34,705 nucleotides of DNA from Rikenellaceae bacterium (GTDB lineage: Bacteria; Bacteroidota; Bacteroidia; Bacteroidales; UBA932): the NCBI GenBank assembly GCA_900769735.1, contig CAAGHY010000110.1, positions 1 to 34,705 on the forward strand, in the 5' to 3' direction. The first letter of the stretch is position 1, and every line of letters begins with the position of its first letter. Positions 24,430 to 31,431 of this stretch are shown here, one piece after another. The notes beneath the pieces were generated by a model, which made no database searches, was not told the origin of the DNA, and saw nothing but the letters and a program-made list of their open reading frames with translations. Made by a program: the position numbers and the translations under genes.

Positions 24430-25008
24430 ATGGCAAAACCACTTCCAGCGTTAAATACGACTTCAACTGGTGACATTGCGTTCTTGTTGCTTATCTTCTT
24501 CTTGGTGGCTACAACTATGGATGTAGATAAAGGTATTCAGAGACGTCTACCTCCTATGCCTGACGAGAATCAGAAACAGCAGGATATCAAGGTTAACCGC
24601 AGAAATATTGTTGTTGTTAGAATTAACGCGCAAGATAGAATTTTGGCTGGTGGTACTCCAATGGACATTACTATGGTTAAAGATAAAATCAAAGAGTTCA
24701 TTGTAAACCCAACCAACAGCGAGTCTCTTCCTGAGAAAGAGATGAAAGATATTGAAGGATTTGGCCAGTATGCCGTTTCAAAAGGTGTTGTTTCTTTGCA
24801 GAATGACCGTGGTACAAGTTACAGTGCTTACCTACGAGTTCAGAATGAGATCGTAAAAGCGTTTAACGAGATCCGTGATGATTTTGCAATGGTAAATTAT
24901 GGTTCTAAATATGCAGATTTGGATGAGGAGAAACAGAGAATCGTTCGTGATGCTGTTCCTCAGTCAATCTCAGAGGCAGAGCCTAAAGATGTTTCTAAGA
25001 AAAGATAA
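24430..25008 (+). CDS. exbD: ExbD/TolR family biopolymer transport protein, long form
   Basis: ExbD-type proteins form the dimer inside the ExbB pentamer; an aspartate in the membrane helix carries protons. Here the N-terminal helix reads STGDIAFLLLIFFLVATTM with the essential-type aspartate at residue 15. The periplasmic part is about 150 residues and the whole protein 192, some 50-60 longer than the E. coli ExbD (about 141). The extra material lies in the periplasmic domain (about 100-165) and at the C-terminus (DAVPQSISEAEPKDVSKKR). It is followed by a second exbD after 16 bases. Which of the two pairs with TonB is not known. Confidence 0.92.
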   Translation: MAKPLPALNTTSTGDIAFLLLIFFLVATTMDVDKGIQRRLPPMPDENQKQQDIKVNRRNIVVVRINAQDRILAGGTPMDITMVKDKIKEFIVNPTNSESLPEKEMKDIEGFGQYAVSKGVVSLQNDRGTSYSAYLRVQNEIVKAFNEIRDDFAMVNYGSKYADLDEEKQRIVRDAVPQSISEAEPKDVSKKR

Positions 25009-25010
25009 TT

Positions 25011-25016
25011 AGGAGG
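25011..25016 (+). promoter_or_regulatory. Perfect Shine-Dalgarno AGGAGG before the second exbD
   Basis: AGGAGG lies eight bases before the ATG at 25025. Perfect sites of this kind are rare in Bacteroidota and stand out from the A-rich leaders elsewhere in the window. It is likely to raise translation of the second ExbD relative to the first. Confidence 0.7.
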
Positions 25017-25024
25017 ATATAACA

Positions 25025-25498
25025 ATGGCAAAATTCAGTAAGAAAGGTAAGAGAACCCTAGCGAGTTTCTCTATGTCATCTACCTCTGATATTATCTTCA
25101 TGCTTATCTTCTTCTTCATGGTATCTACTACTATGCGTGAGTCAGATAAGTTGGTTATGGTAAAACTACCAGAGGCATCAGAGACAGCTAAATTGGAGCG
25201 TAAAGACTTGGCTTCATACATTAATATCGGTACCCCTGTTAAAGACAAACAGGCTGAGTATGGTACTGACGCTCGTATCCAGTTGAACGATTCTTTCAGA
25301 AACGTTTCAGACATCCGTGACTTCATTGCCGTAGAGCGTGAGGCTATGAGTGAGGGTGACCGTCAGTTCATGACAACTGTTATCAAAGCAGACGAGAATG
25401 TTCGTATGGGTATCATCAGTGATGTTAAACAAGAGCTTAGACGTTGTTCTGCTCTAAAGATTATGTACTCTGCAAGAACTGTTGACCAGGTTAGATAA
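25025..25498 (+). CDS. exbD: ExbD/TolR family biopolymer transport protein, short form
   Basis: This is the second ExbD-type subunit of the operon, 157 residues. A basic cytoplasmic start (MAKFSKKGKRTL) leads to a membrane helix with the proton-carrying-type aspartate at residue 22 (STSDIIFMLIFFFMVSTTM). A periplasmic domain of about 115 residues follows, ending in the typical ALKIMYSARTVDQVR. It is closer in length to classical ExbD (about 141) than its upstream partner. It has a strong AGGAGG site and three CTA leucine codons, suggesting strong expression. A terminator lies 25 bases after its stop, so the operon ends here. Confidence 0.92.
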   Translation: MAKFSKKGKRTLASFSMSSTSDIIFMLIFFFMVSTTMRESDKLVMVKLPEASETAKLERKDLASYINIGTPVKDKQAEYGTDARIQLNDSFRNVSDIRDFIAVEREAMSEGDRQFMTTVIKADENVRMGIISDVKQELRRCSALKIMYSARTVDQVR

Positions 25499-25523
25499 TC
25501 TTTAAAGAATAACATAACGGAGA

Positions 25524-25550
25524 GGGTGGCTTATGCCACCCTTTTTTTTT
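25524..25550 (+). terminator. Intrinsic terminator after the exbB-exbD operon
   Basis: GGGTGGC (25524-25530) and GCCACCC (25535-25541) form a perfect stem with a four-base loop, followed by nine T. The T-tract runs straight into the -7 element of the next gene. Confidence 0.9.
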
Positions 25551-25557
25551 ATCTTTG
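25550..25557 (+). promoter_or_regulatory. Candidate -7 element upstream of alkaline phosphatase (TATCTTTG)
   Basis: TATCTTTG matches TAnnTTTG, shares its first base with the terminator T-tract and lies 34 bases before the ATG at 25592. The -33 position would fall inside the terminator hairpin, where no TTG is seen. Confidence 0.5.
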
Positions 25558-25591
25558 TTTCATCTTTATGATTAATCTAAATTTTACCTAT

Positions 25592-26824
25592 ATGAAAAAA
25601 AGTTTGAAAAGCCTTGTAGTATTGGCTGTTACAGTTTTGTTCCTTGCTTCTTGCGGTATGCAGAGTGAGAAAAAAGCAAAGTATGTTTTCTATTTTATTG
25701 GTGACGGAATGGGTTTCTCCCATATTTCATTGGCTGAAGGTTATCTTGCAACCAAGGAGGGCAAGATTGGAAACAATCCATTGTGCTTTACCCAGTTTCC
25801 TGTAATGGGTATGGCTACAAGTTATTCTGCCAACAAATATATTACCTGTTCTTCTGCAGCAGGTACAGCTCTATCTACAGGTTTCAAAACCAATAACGGA
25901 ATGTTGGGCACTGCGCCGGATTCAACAAATCTTACTTCCATTTCATATAAAATCCATAATGCAGGTTTTCCTGTAGGTATAACAACCAGTGTAACTATTG
26001 ATCACGCTACACCTGGTTCGTTCTATGCAAATTCTACTGCAAGAAGTGACTATTATTCAATTTCAGAGCAATTGGCCACTTCAGGTTTTGAGTTCTTTGG
26101 CGGTGGTGGATTTTATGGTGCAAAAGACAAAAGACATCAGGAGAAATCTTTGTATGCAGTAGCAGAGGAGAACGGATACCAGTTTGCATACGGAGTAGAA
26201 GACTATAAAGCAAAAAAATCATCGGGAGCAGAGAAAGTAATTTTGTTCCAGGAGGATGAGGCAAAGAGAAACAAAGATCTTCCTTACGTTGCAGAGAGAG
26301 TGGAGGGTGATTTGGAGCTTCCTCAGGTTGTTGAGGCAGCAGTGGATTTCCTTAACAATGAGAATGGTTTTTTCCTTATGGTTGAGGGTGGCAAGATTGA
26401 CTGGGCAGCCCATTCAAATGAGCTTCAGGGTACCATTTTTGAGCTTTTGGATTTTGACCAGGCAATTCAGGTAGCATACAAGTTCTATCAGCAGCATCCT
26501 GATGAGACCCTTATAGTAGTTACTGCAGACCACGAGACCGGTGGTGTGACACTTGGTAGAGGCAAGGGTTATGTTTATGACCTTTCTGTGGTGGACAAGG
26601 TAATGGACAATGAATTGTCGGGAGCAGATGTATCAAACTATATGAGCGGTGTTTCCAAGGATTCACTTTCAGTTGTTGCCAAAATTGGTTGGACAACTAC
26701 ATCACATACTGGAGGTGCAGTTCCTGTATTTGCAGTTGGTGCAGGCAGTGAGCTGTTTGCGGGCAGACAGGATAATACAGATATCCCTAAGAAGATTTGT
26801 AAGGCAATGGGCGTTCAATTTTAA
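25592..26824 (+). CDS. Alkaline phosphatase (lipoprotein)
   Basis: This is an extracytoplasmic phosphomonoesterase of the alkaline phosphatase superfamily, 410 residues. The N-terminus is a lipoprotein signal with C21 in FLASC, so it should be membrane anchored. The metal-site motif FIGDGMG has D38. The nucleophile segment ITCSSAAGTALSTGFKTNNG aligns with E. coli around S102, giving S87, and E. coli D101 is replaced by C86. Other metal segments are DHATPGSFYANSTARSDYY, EGGKIDWAAHSNE, TADHETGG and SHTGGAVP. The frame is open from 25526, but ATG 25592 starts the signal peptide. The GHL10-like gene follows after 10 bases. It likely releases phosphate from organic esters at the cell surface. Confidence 0.93.
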   Translation: MKKSLKSLVVLAVTVLFLASCGMQSEKKAKYVFYFIGDGMGFSHISLAEGYLATKEGKIGNNPLCFTQFPVMGMATSYSANKYITCSSAAGTALSTGFKTNNGMLGTAPDSTNLTSISYKIHNAGFPVGITTSVTIDHATPGSFYANSTARSDYYSISEQLATSGFEFFGGGGFYGAKDKRHQEKSLYAVAEENGYQFAYGVEDYKAKKSSGAEKVILFQEDEAKRNKDLPYVAERVEGDLELPQVVEAAVDFLNNENGFFLMVEGGKIDWAAHSNELQGTIFELLDFDQAIQVAYKFYQQHPDETLIVVTADHETGGVTLGRGKGYVYDLSVVDKVMDNELSGADVSNYMSGVSKDSLSVVAKIGWTTTSHTGGAVPVFAVGAGSELFAGRQDNTDIPKKICKAMGVQF

Positions 26825-26834
26825 TTGAGATAGG

Positions 26835-28424
26835 ATGAAAAGAGTTCTAAGTTTTGTATTTATGGCTCTGTTTTCTCTGCAGTTTGTATTTGCAATGCAG
26901 GGATGTTCAACAACCGGGCAGAGTAATGAGGGGAGGGAGTTCCGTGGCGGTTGGATCCACATTGTTGGAAATACCCAGATAAAGGATATGACGCGCCAGC
27001 AGGTGCAGGATATGTTTGTGCAGGTGCTGGATTCTATGCAGACTGCAGGTTGCAATGCTGTGATTTTTCAGGTGAGACCTTGTGCTGATGCGTTCTATAA
27101 GTCTGAGGTTGAGCCTTGGAGCAGATATTTGAGCGGTGTGCAGGGTGTTGCTCCTGCAGAGGAGTGGGATCCGATGCAGTTTATGATTGAGGAGAGTCAC
27201 AAGAGGGGAATGGAGTTCCACGCGTGGTGCAATCCTTACAGGGTAACATTGCTGGAGAGTGATTCACTTTGTGCAGAGCACGTTTATTTCAAGCATCCTG
27301 AGATTTTTGTAAAGCACGGCAAGCAGTTGTATTTCAACCCTGCTGAGCCGCTTTCAAGGGAGCTTACAGTTAAGGCAATTGCTGATATTGTGAACCGTTA
27401 TGACATTGAGGCCGTACACTTTGATGATTATTTCTACCCATATCCAATTACCGGGGTGGAGTTCAATGATACCCTTGCATTTGAGAAATATGCTGCAGAG
27501 CAGGGATTTACAGTTACGGGGGATGCAAATGCAACGGATTCATTGGGTAAGGCGGAGTATGAGGCCAGCCGCAAGCAGGTACTTGGTGACTGGCGCAGAC
27601 ATAATGTGGAGTTGCTTATCAAACAGCTGAATGATACCATTAAAGCTGCAAAACCTTGGGTAAGGTTTGGTATAAGTCCGTTTGGAATCCACAGGAACAA
27701 GAAGGATACTCCCGACAGTTCCGGAAGCAATACCAATGGCCTTTCAAATTATGACCAGCTGTTTGCAGATGTGCCGGGCTGGGCAGAGAGGGGGATAATT
27801 GACTATCAGGTGCCTCAGCTTTATTGGGAGATTGGCCACAGATTGGCAGATTACAAGACCCTTATTGAGTGGTGGAACGCCACAGTGAAGAGAGGTCATC
27901 TGTATATTGGACAGAGCATCTCATCTTTCAGCAAACCGGACTTGGATAATCCACAGATTAACCAGACAGATGCAAAGATGAAGCTGGTAAGGGAGTTGCC
28001 TAATGTTTATGGAAACGTTTGGTGGCCTGCCTGGAGCCTGGTAAGGAATGTTGCCGGTGTTCAGGAGAGTTTGAGAACCGTCCATCAGAGGATTCCTGCC
28101 CTTATTCCTGCTTATTCTGAGCTTGACAGCAAGGCCCCTGCCGCAGTTGAGGGGTTGAAAGTTGAAGGTGGTAAACTAATTTGGAACCAGAAAGCTGCGG
28201 ATGCTGCTGATGATATGCAGAAGGCTCTTTTTTATGCAGTTTACTATTTCCCTGCAGGGGTAGAGGCTGACAAGGCTAATAAGGATGCCCTTATCAAGCT
28301 GGTTCCTGCTGCTGAGTTTGATGTGAAGGAGAATGCTGCACATTCAGAGGGTGGCAAATATATTGTAACAGTTGTTGACAGATGCTGGAATGAGAGCAAG
28401 GGTTCTGCAGTTGTGGAGTACTAG
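26835..28424 (+). CDS. GHL10/DUF187-like glycoside hydrolase lipoprotein
   Basis: This is a 529-residue exported protein of the glycosyl hydrolase-like 10 (DUF187) group, members of which are predicted TIM-barrel hydrolases of cell-wall or surface glycans. Residues 1-23 form a signal, with C24 in AMQGC as possible lipidation site. Family stretches are REFRGGWIHIVGN, CNAVIFQVRPCADAFYKSE, HAWCNPYRVTL, AVHFDDYFYPYP, WVRFGISPFGIHRN, and DYQVPQLYWEIGH. The final 100 or so residues (from about 435) look like an additional beta-rich module. It is downstream of alkaline phosphatase and upstream of the SGNH hydrolase, in an apparent operon of three exported hydrolases. Substrate unknown. Confidence 0.9.
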   Translation: MKRVLSFVFMALFSLQFVFAMQGCSTTGQSNEGREFRGGWIHIVGNTQIKDMTRQQVQDMFVQVLDSMQTAGCNAVIFQVRPCADAFYKSEVEPWSRYLSGVQGVAPAEEWDPMQFMIEESHKRGMEFHAWCNPYRVTLLESDSLCAEHVYFKHPEIFVKHGKQLYFNPAEPLSRELTVKAIADIVNRYDIEAVHFDDYFYPYPITGVEFNDTLAFEKYAAEQGFTVTGDANATDSLGKAEYEASRKQVLGDWRRHNVELLIKQLNDTIKAAKPWVRFGISPFGIHRNKKDTPDSSGSNTNGLSNYDQLFADVPGWAERGIIDYQVPQLYWEIGHRLADYKTLIEWWNATVKRGHLYIGQSISSFSKPDLDNPQINQTDAKMKLVRELPNVYGNVWWPAWSLVRNVAGVQESLRTVHQRIPALIPAYSELDSKAPAAVEGLKVEGGKLIWNQKAADAADDMQKALFYAVYYFPAGVEADKANKDALIKLVPAAEFDVKENAAHSEGGKYIVTVVDRCWNESKGSAVVEY

Positions 28425-28455
28425 AGTCAATTATCGGGAAGAAAAAATTTAAGAT

Positions 28456-29151
28456 ATGAGAAAATTTTTTGTTTTGGCACTTACATTTGCAATTATGGCT
28501 ACAAGTGCGTTTGCTCAGGAGACTAAAAAATATAGTGACCATTATTACAAGAGGACTGCCCAGTTTGAGCAGGAGAGACCAATTACCCCAAATGACATTG
28601 TTATGTTGGGTGACAGCCTTACTGAGGGTGGCGATTGGGCAAGTTATTTTGCAGATTGGCTGCCGGAGGGTGTTTCTGTTGTGAACAGGGGTATTGTAGG
28701 TGATGATGCTCCGGGAATTTATGACAGGCTGCACCAGATTCTTCCGGGAAAACCGAAGAAGATCTTTTTGTTGGTTGGTGTAAATGATATCAGCCATCAG
28801 ATTACATCAGACAGTGTGCTTGTTGATATTGAGAAGGTGGTTAAGGAGATAAGGAGCCAGTGCCCTAAAACCAAATTGTACATCCAGTCATTGTTGCCTT
28901 ACAATTTTGAGAAATGTATCTACAAGACAATGAACAAGGAGGATAAAACAATGACAATCAGAAGGGTAAACAAAGGGTTGAAGAAGATGGCGCGCAAGTA
29001 TAACGTTAAGTTCATTTACTTGTATGATTACCTTAAGGCACCTGGTTCACTGCATCTGGATGCAAGATTTACCAAGGATGGATTGCATATTAACAAGGAT
29101 GCATACAAAATTTGGGCAAATGCCTTGAAGAAGTATGTTAAAAAATCTTAA
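28456..29151 (+). CDS. Secreted SGNH/GDSL-family hydrolase
   Basis: This is a 231-residue exported esterase or lipase-type enzyme. Residues 1-20 are a signal peptide ending ATSAFA-Q. The four SGNH blocks are complete: catalytic S54 in MLGDSLTEGG, G82 in IVGDD, N110 in VGVNDI, and D208/H211 in KDGLHINKD. Such enzymes in gut Bacteroidota often remove acetyl groups from glycans or act on lipids, which is an inference here. It comes 31 bases after the GHL10-like gene and completes the group of exported hydrolases. Its stop codon forms part of the promoter of asnS. Confidence 0.93.
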   Translation: MRKFFVLALTFAIMATSAFAQETKKYSDHYYKRTAQFEQERPITPNDIVMLGDSLTEGGDWASYFADWLPEGVSVVNRGIVGDDAPGIYDRLHQILPGKPKKIFLLVGVNDISHQITSDSVLVDIEKVVKEIRSQCPKTKLYIQSLLPYNFEKCIYKTMNKEDKTMTIRRVNKGLKKMARKYNVKFIYLYDYLKAPGSLHLDARFTKDGLHINKDAYKIWANALKKYVKKS

Positions 29152-29156
29152 CTTTG
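29125..29156 (+). promoter_or_regulatory. Promoter of asnS overlapping the SGNH stop
   Basis: TTG at 29125-29127 and TAACTTTG at 29149-29156 are 21 bases apart. The -7 element begins with the TAA stop codon of the SGNH hydrolase and lies 20 bases before the asnS ATG. It lets asnS be transcribed on its own. Confidence 0.55.
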
Positions 29157-29176
29157 CGTTTTAAATTTTTGGAACA

Positions 29177-30571
29177 ATGAGCGAAATTAAAAGAAAGAGA
29201 GTTGCCCAGCTGCTAAGCGAGACTCCAGGAGTTGAGGTTTTGGCAAAAGGTTGGGTAAGGACAAAAAGAGGAAACAAGAATGTAGCCTTCATTGCGCTTA
29301 ATGACGGTTCTACAGTAAACAATATACAGGTAGTGTGTGATGCTGCAGTTATCTCTGAGGAGGTACTTAAAGGCATTACTACAGGTGCCTGCATTGCCGT
29401 AAAAGGTGATTTGGTGGAGTCTATGGGTAAAGGCCAGAGCGTTGAGATCCAGGCTAAGGAGATTGAGGTTTACGGTACTGCTGATGCAGAGACATATCCT
29501 TTGCAGAAGAAAGGTCACAGTATGGAGTTCCTTAGGGAGATTGCGCACTTGAGACCTAGAACCAATACATTCGGTTGTGTGTTGAGAATCAGACACGCAA
29601 TGGCGTTTGCTATCCACAAATATTTCAATGACAGAGGTTTCTGCTATTTGCATACTCCACTTATCACTGCAAGTGACTGTGAGGGTGCAGGTGCAATGTT
29701 CCAGGTTACCACTATGGATTTGAACAACATTCCAAAAACAGAGAATGGTGAAGTGGATTTCTCAAATGACTTCTTTGGAAAACAGACTGCACTTACAGTG
29801 AGCGGCCAGCTCGAGGGTGAGTTGGGTGCTATGGCGCTTGGCCAGATCTATACATTCGGCCCTACATTCCGTGCAGAGAATTCAAATACTCCAAGACACT
29901 TGGCTGAGTTCTGGATGGTTGAGCCTGAGATGGCATTCTATGAGATTCAGGACAACATGGATTTGGCAGAGGATTTCATCAAATATTGTGTAAAATATGC
30001 ATTGGAGAACTGTATGGATGACCTTAAGTTCCTTAACGACATGTTTGACAAGGAGCTTATCAGCCGTTTGGAGAGCGTTATCAATACAGAGTTTGTAAGA
30101 CTTACCTACACAGAGGGTGTTGATATCCTTCTTAAGAGCGGCGAGAAATTTGAGTTCCCTGTAGCTTGGGGTATTGACTTGCAGAGTGAGCACGAGAGAT
30201 ACCTTGTGGAGAAACACTTCAAGAAACCGGTTATCCTTACAGACTATCCAAAAGACATTAAGGCATTCTATATGAAACAGAATGATGACGGCAAGACTGT
30301 ACGTGCAATGGACGTATTGTTCCCTAAGATTGGTGAAATTATTGGAGGTTCACAGAGAGAGGAGAGCTTTGAGAAACTTCAGGCACGTATTGATGAGCTT
30401 GGAATGGATACCACAAACTTGTGGTGGTATATGGATACCCGCCGTTTTGGTACAGCTCCTCACAGTGGATTTGGTTTGGGCTTTGAGAGACTTCTTCTGT
30501 TTGTAACAGGTATGCAGAACATCAGAGACGTTATTCCATTCCCAAGAACCCCTAAATCAGCAGAGTTCTAG
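29177..30571 (+). CDS. asnS: Asparaginyl-tRNA synthetase
   Basis: This is a class IIb aminoacyl-tRNA synthetase charging tRNA(Asn). Of 464 residues, about 15-110 form the OB-fold anticodon-binding domain (GWVRTKRGNKNVAFIALNDGS). The catalytic core follows, with motif 2 region FGPTFRAENSNTPRHLAEFWMVEPEMAF and motif 3 GLGFERLLLFVTGMQNIRDVIPFPRTP at the end. The latter sequence and the overall length support AsnRS rather than AspRS or LysRS. The gene is monocistronic-looking upstream, but tonB starts only 16 bases after it. A leucine codon count shows just one CTA, unlike exbB-D and susC. Confidence 0.96.
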   Translation: MSEIKRKRVAQLLSETPGVEVLAKGWVRTKRGNKNVAFIALNDGSTVNNIQVVCDAAVISEEVLKGITTGACIAVKGDLVESMGKGQSVEIQAKEIEVYGTADAETYPLQKKGHSMEFLREIAHLRPRTNTFGCVLRIRHAMAFAIHKYFNDRGFCYLHTPLITASDCEGAGAMFQVTTMDLNNIPKTENGEVDFSNDFFGKQTALTVSGQLEGELGAMALGQIYTFGPTFRAENSNTPRHLAEFWMVEPEMAFYEIQDNMDLAEDFIKYCVKYALENCMDDLKFLNDMFDKELISRLESVINTEFVRLTYTEGVDILLKSGEKFEFPVAWGIDLQSEHERYLVEKHFKKPVILTDYPKDIKAFYMKQNDDGKTVRAMDVLFPKIGEIIGGSQREESFEKLQARIDELGMDTTNLWWYMDTRRFGTAPHSGFGLGFERLLLFVTGMQNIRDVIPFPRTPKSAEF

Positions 30572-30587
30572 GAGTAATTTCTTCCCG

Positions 30588-31313
30588 ATGAGTTTTCTTG
30601 ATTCAAAAGAAAAGAAAGTAGGCTTCTATTCCACCATCATTTTCCACCTGGTGGTACTTATCATATTTCTCCTCACTGCAATTCACGGAATTGTGAGTGA
30701 GGAGACTTCTTTTGTGTTGGATTTCTCCAAGCTTGAGGAGATAGAGAAGATTGAGAAACTTGAAGAACTCAAGCAGCAGGCCAGCAAGGAACTGGATGAC
30801 CTTTTGAGCGGAAAGGTTTCTCCAAGTGCGTACAGGAATGTGGCTGTAGACAGAAGTTCGCAGCCTCTGAAGGATGACCGTTTCAAGAACCCCAACCAGG
30901 TGTATGATGAGGCACGTGAGCTTCAGCGCAAACTGGATGCCTCCAGGGCTGCAGCACTCCGTGAGCAGGGAAGTGACGATGTGGCTTCTGCAAACAAGGA
31001 CAATCTTCCAGACAGCAATGCTCCTCAATACAAGGGGCCATCTGTGATTTCCTATTCACTTGACGGCAGAAAATCAATTTCACTGCCTGTACCGGCATAC
31101 AAATGCCAGGGAGGGGGAGATGTGAGTGTGCAGATAACCGTTAACCGCAAAGGGTATGTTGTGGCGGCCCAGGTTATTGAGAGTGTCTCCTCTTCAGATG
31201 AGTGCCTGATACGCTCTGCGGTAGCTGCTGCAAAAAGGAGCAGGTTCAGGGCATCAACTTCAGCACCTGAAAAACAGGTTGGCGAAATTGTTTACCGCTT
31301 CATAGCGCAATAG
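30588..31313 (+). CDS. TonB-like energy transducer
   Basis: This is a 241-residue protein that should carry energy from an ExbB/ExbD motor to outer-membrane receptors. A single membrane helix lies at about residues 13-36 (FYSTIIFHLVVLIIFLLTAI). The periplasmic region at about 45-75 is rich in Glu and Lys (SKLEEIEKIEKLEELKQQ) and probably a coiled coil, unlike the proline-rich spacer of E. coli TonB. The C-terminal domain at about 155-241 (GDVSVQITVNRKGYVVAAQVI ... VGEIVYRFIAQ) has the TonB-C pattern. It follows asnS by 16 bases and is followed, after a terminator, by a SusC receptor. Confidence 0.87.
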   Translation: MSFLDSKEKKVGFYSTIIFHLVVLIIFLLTAIHGIVSEETSFVLDFSKLEEIEKIEKLEELKQQASKELDDLLSGKVSPSAYRNVAVDRSSQPLKDDRFKNPNQVYDEARELQRKLDASRAAALREQGSDDVASANKDNLPDSNAPQYKGPSVISYSLDGRKSISLPVPAYKCQGGGDVSVQITVNRKGYVVAAQVIESVSSSDECLIRSAVAAAKRSRFRASTSAPEKQVGEIVYRFIAQ

Positions 31314-31334
31314 AACCAATTGACAGATTATAAG

Positions 31335-31369
31335 ATAGCTTCCAACAGGGTGTTGGAGGCTATTTTTTT
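31335..31369 (+). terminator. Intrinsic terminator after the tonB-like gene
   Basis: ATAGCTTCCAACA (31335-31347) pairs with TGTTGGAGGCTAT (31351-31363) with one wobble around a GGG loop, followed by a run of T to 31369. The last T bases form part of the -33 element of susC. Confidence 0.9.
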
Positions 31370-31397
31370 GCAGATTGAAAAAAAATTGCTACTTTTG
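31367..31397 (+). promoter_or_regulatory. Promoter of susC
   Basis: TTTG at 31367-31370 and TACTTTTG at 31390-31397 are spaced by exactly 19 bases, the best match to the Bacteroidota consensus in this window. The -7 ends 34 bases before the ATG. The -33 lies on the T-tract of the preceding terminator. Confidence 0.72.
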
Positions 31398-31431
31398 ATT
31401 TTCAATTTTAAACTAACTAAATAATAACCCT

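Noticed and set aside
25526..25591. N-terminal extension of alkaline phosphatase
   Set aside because: It would cross the terminator stem and T-tract, and the ATG at 25592 begins a clean lipoprotein signal.
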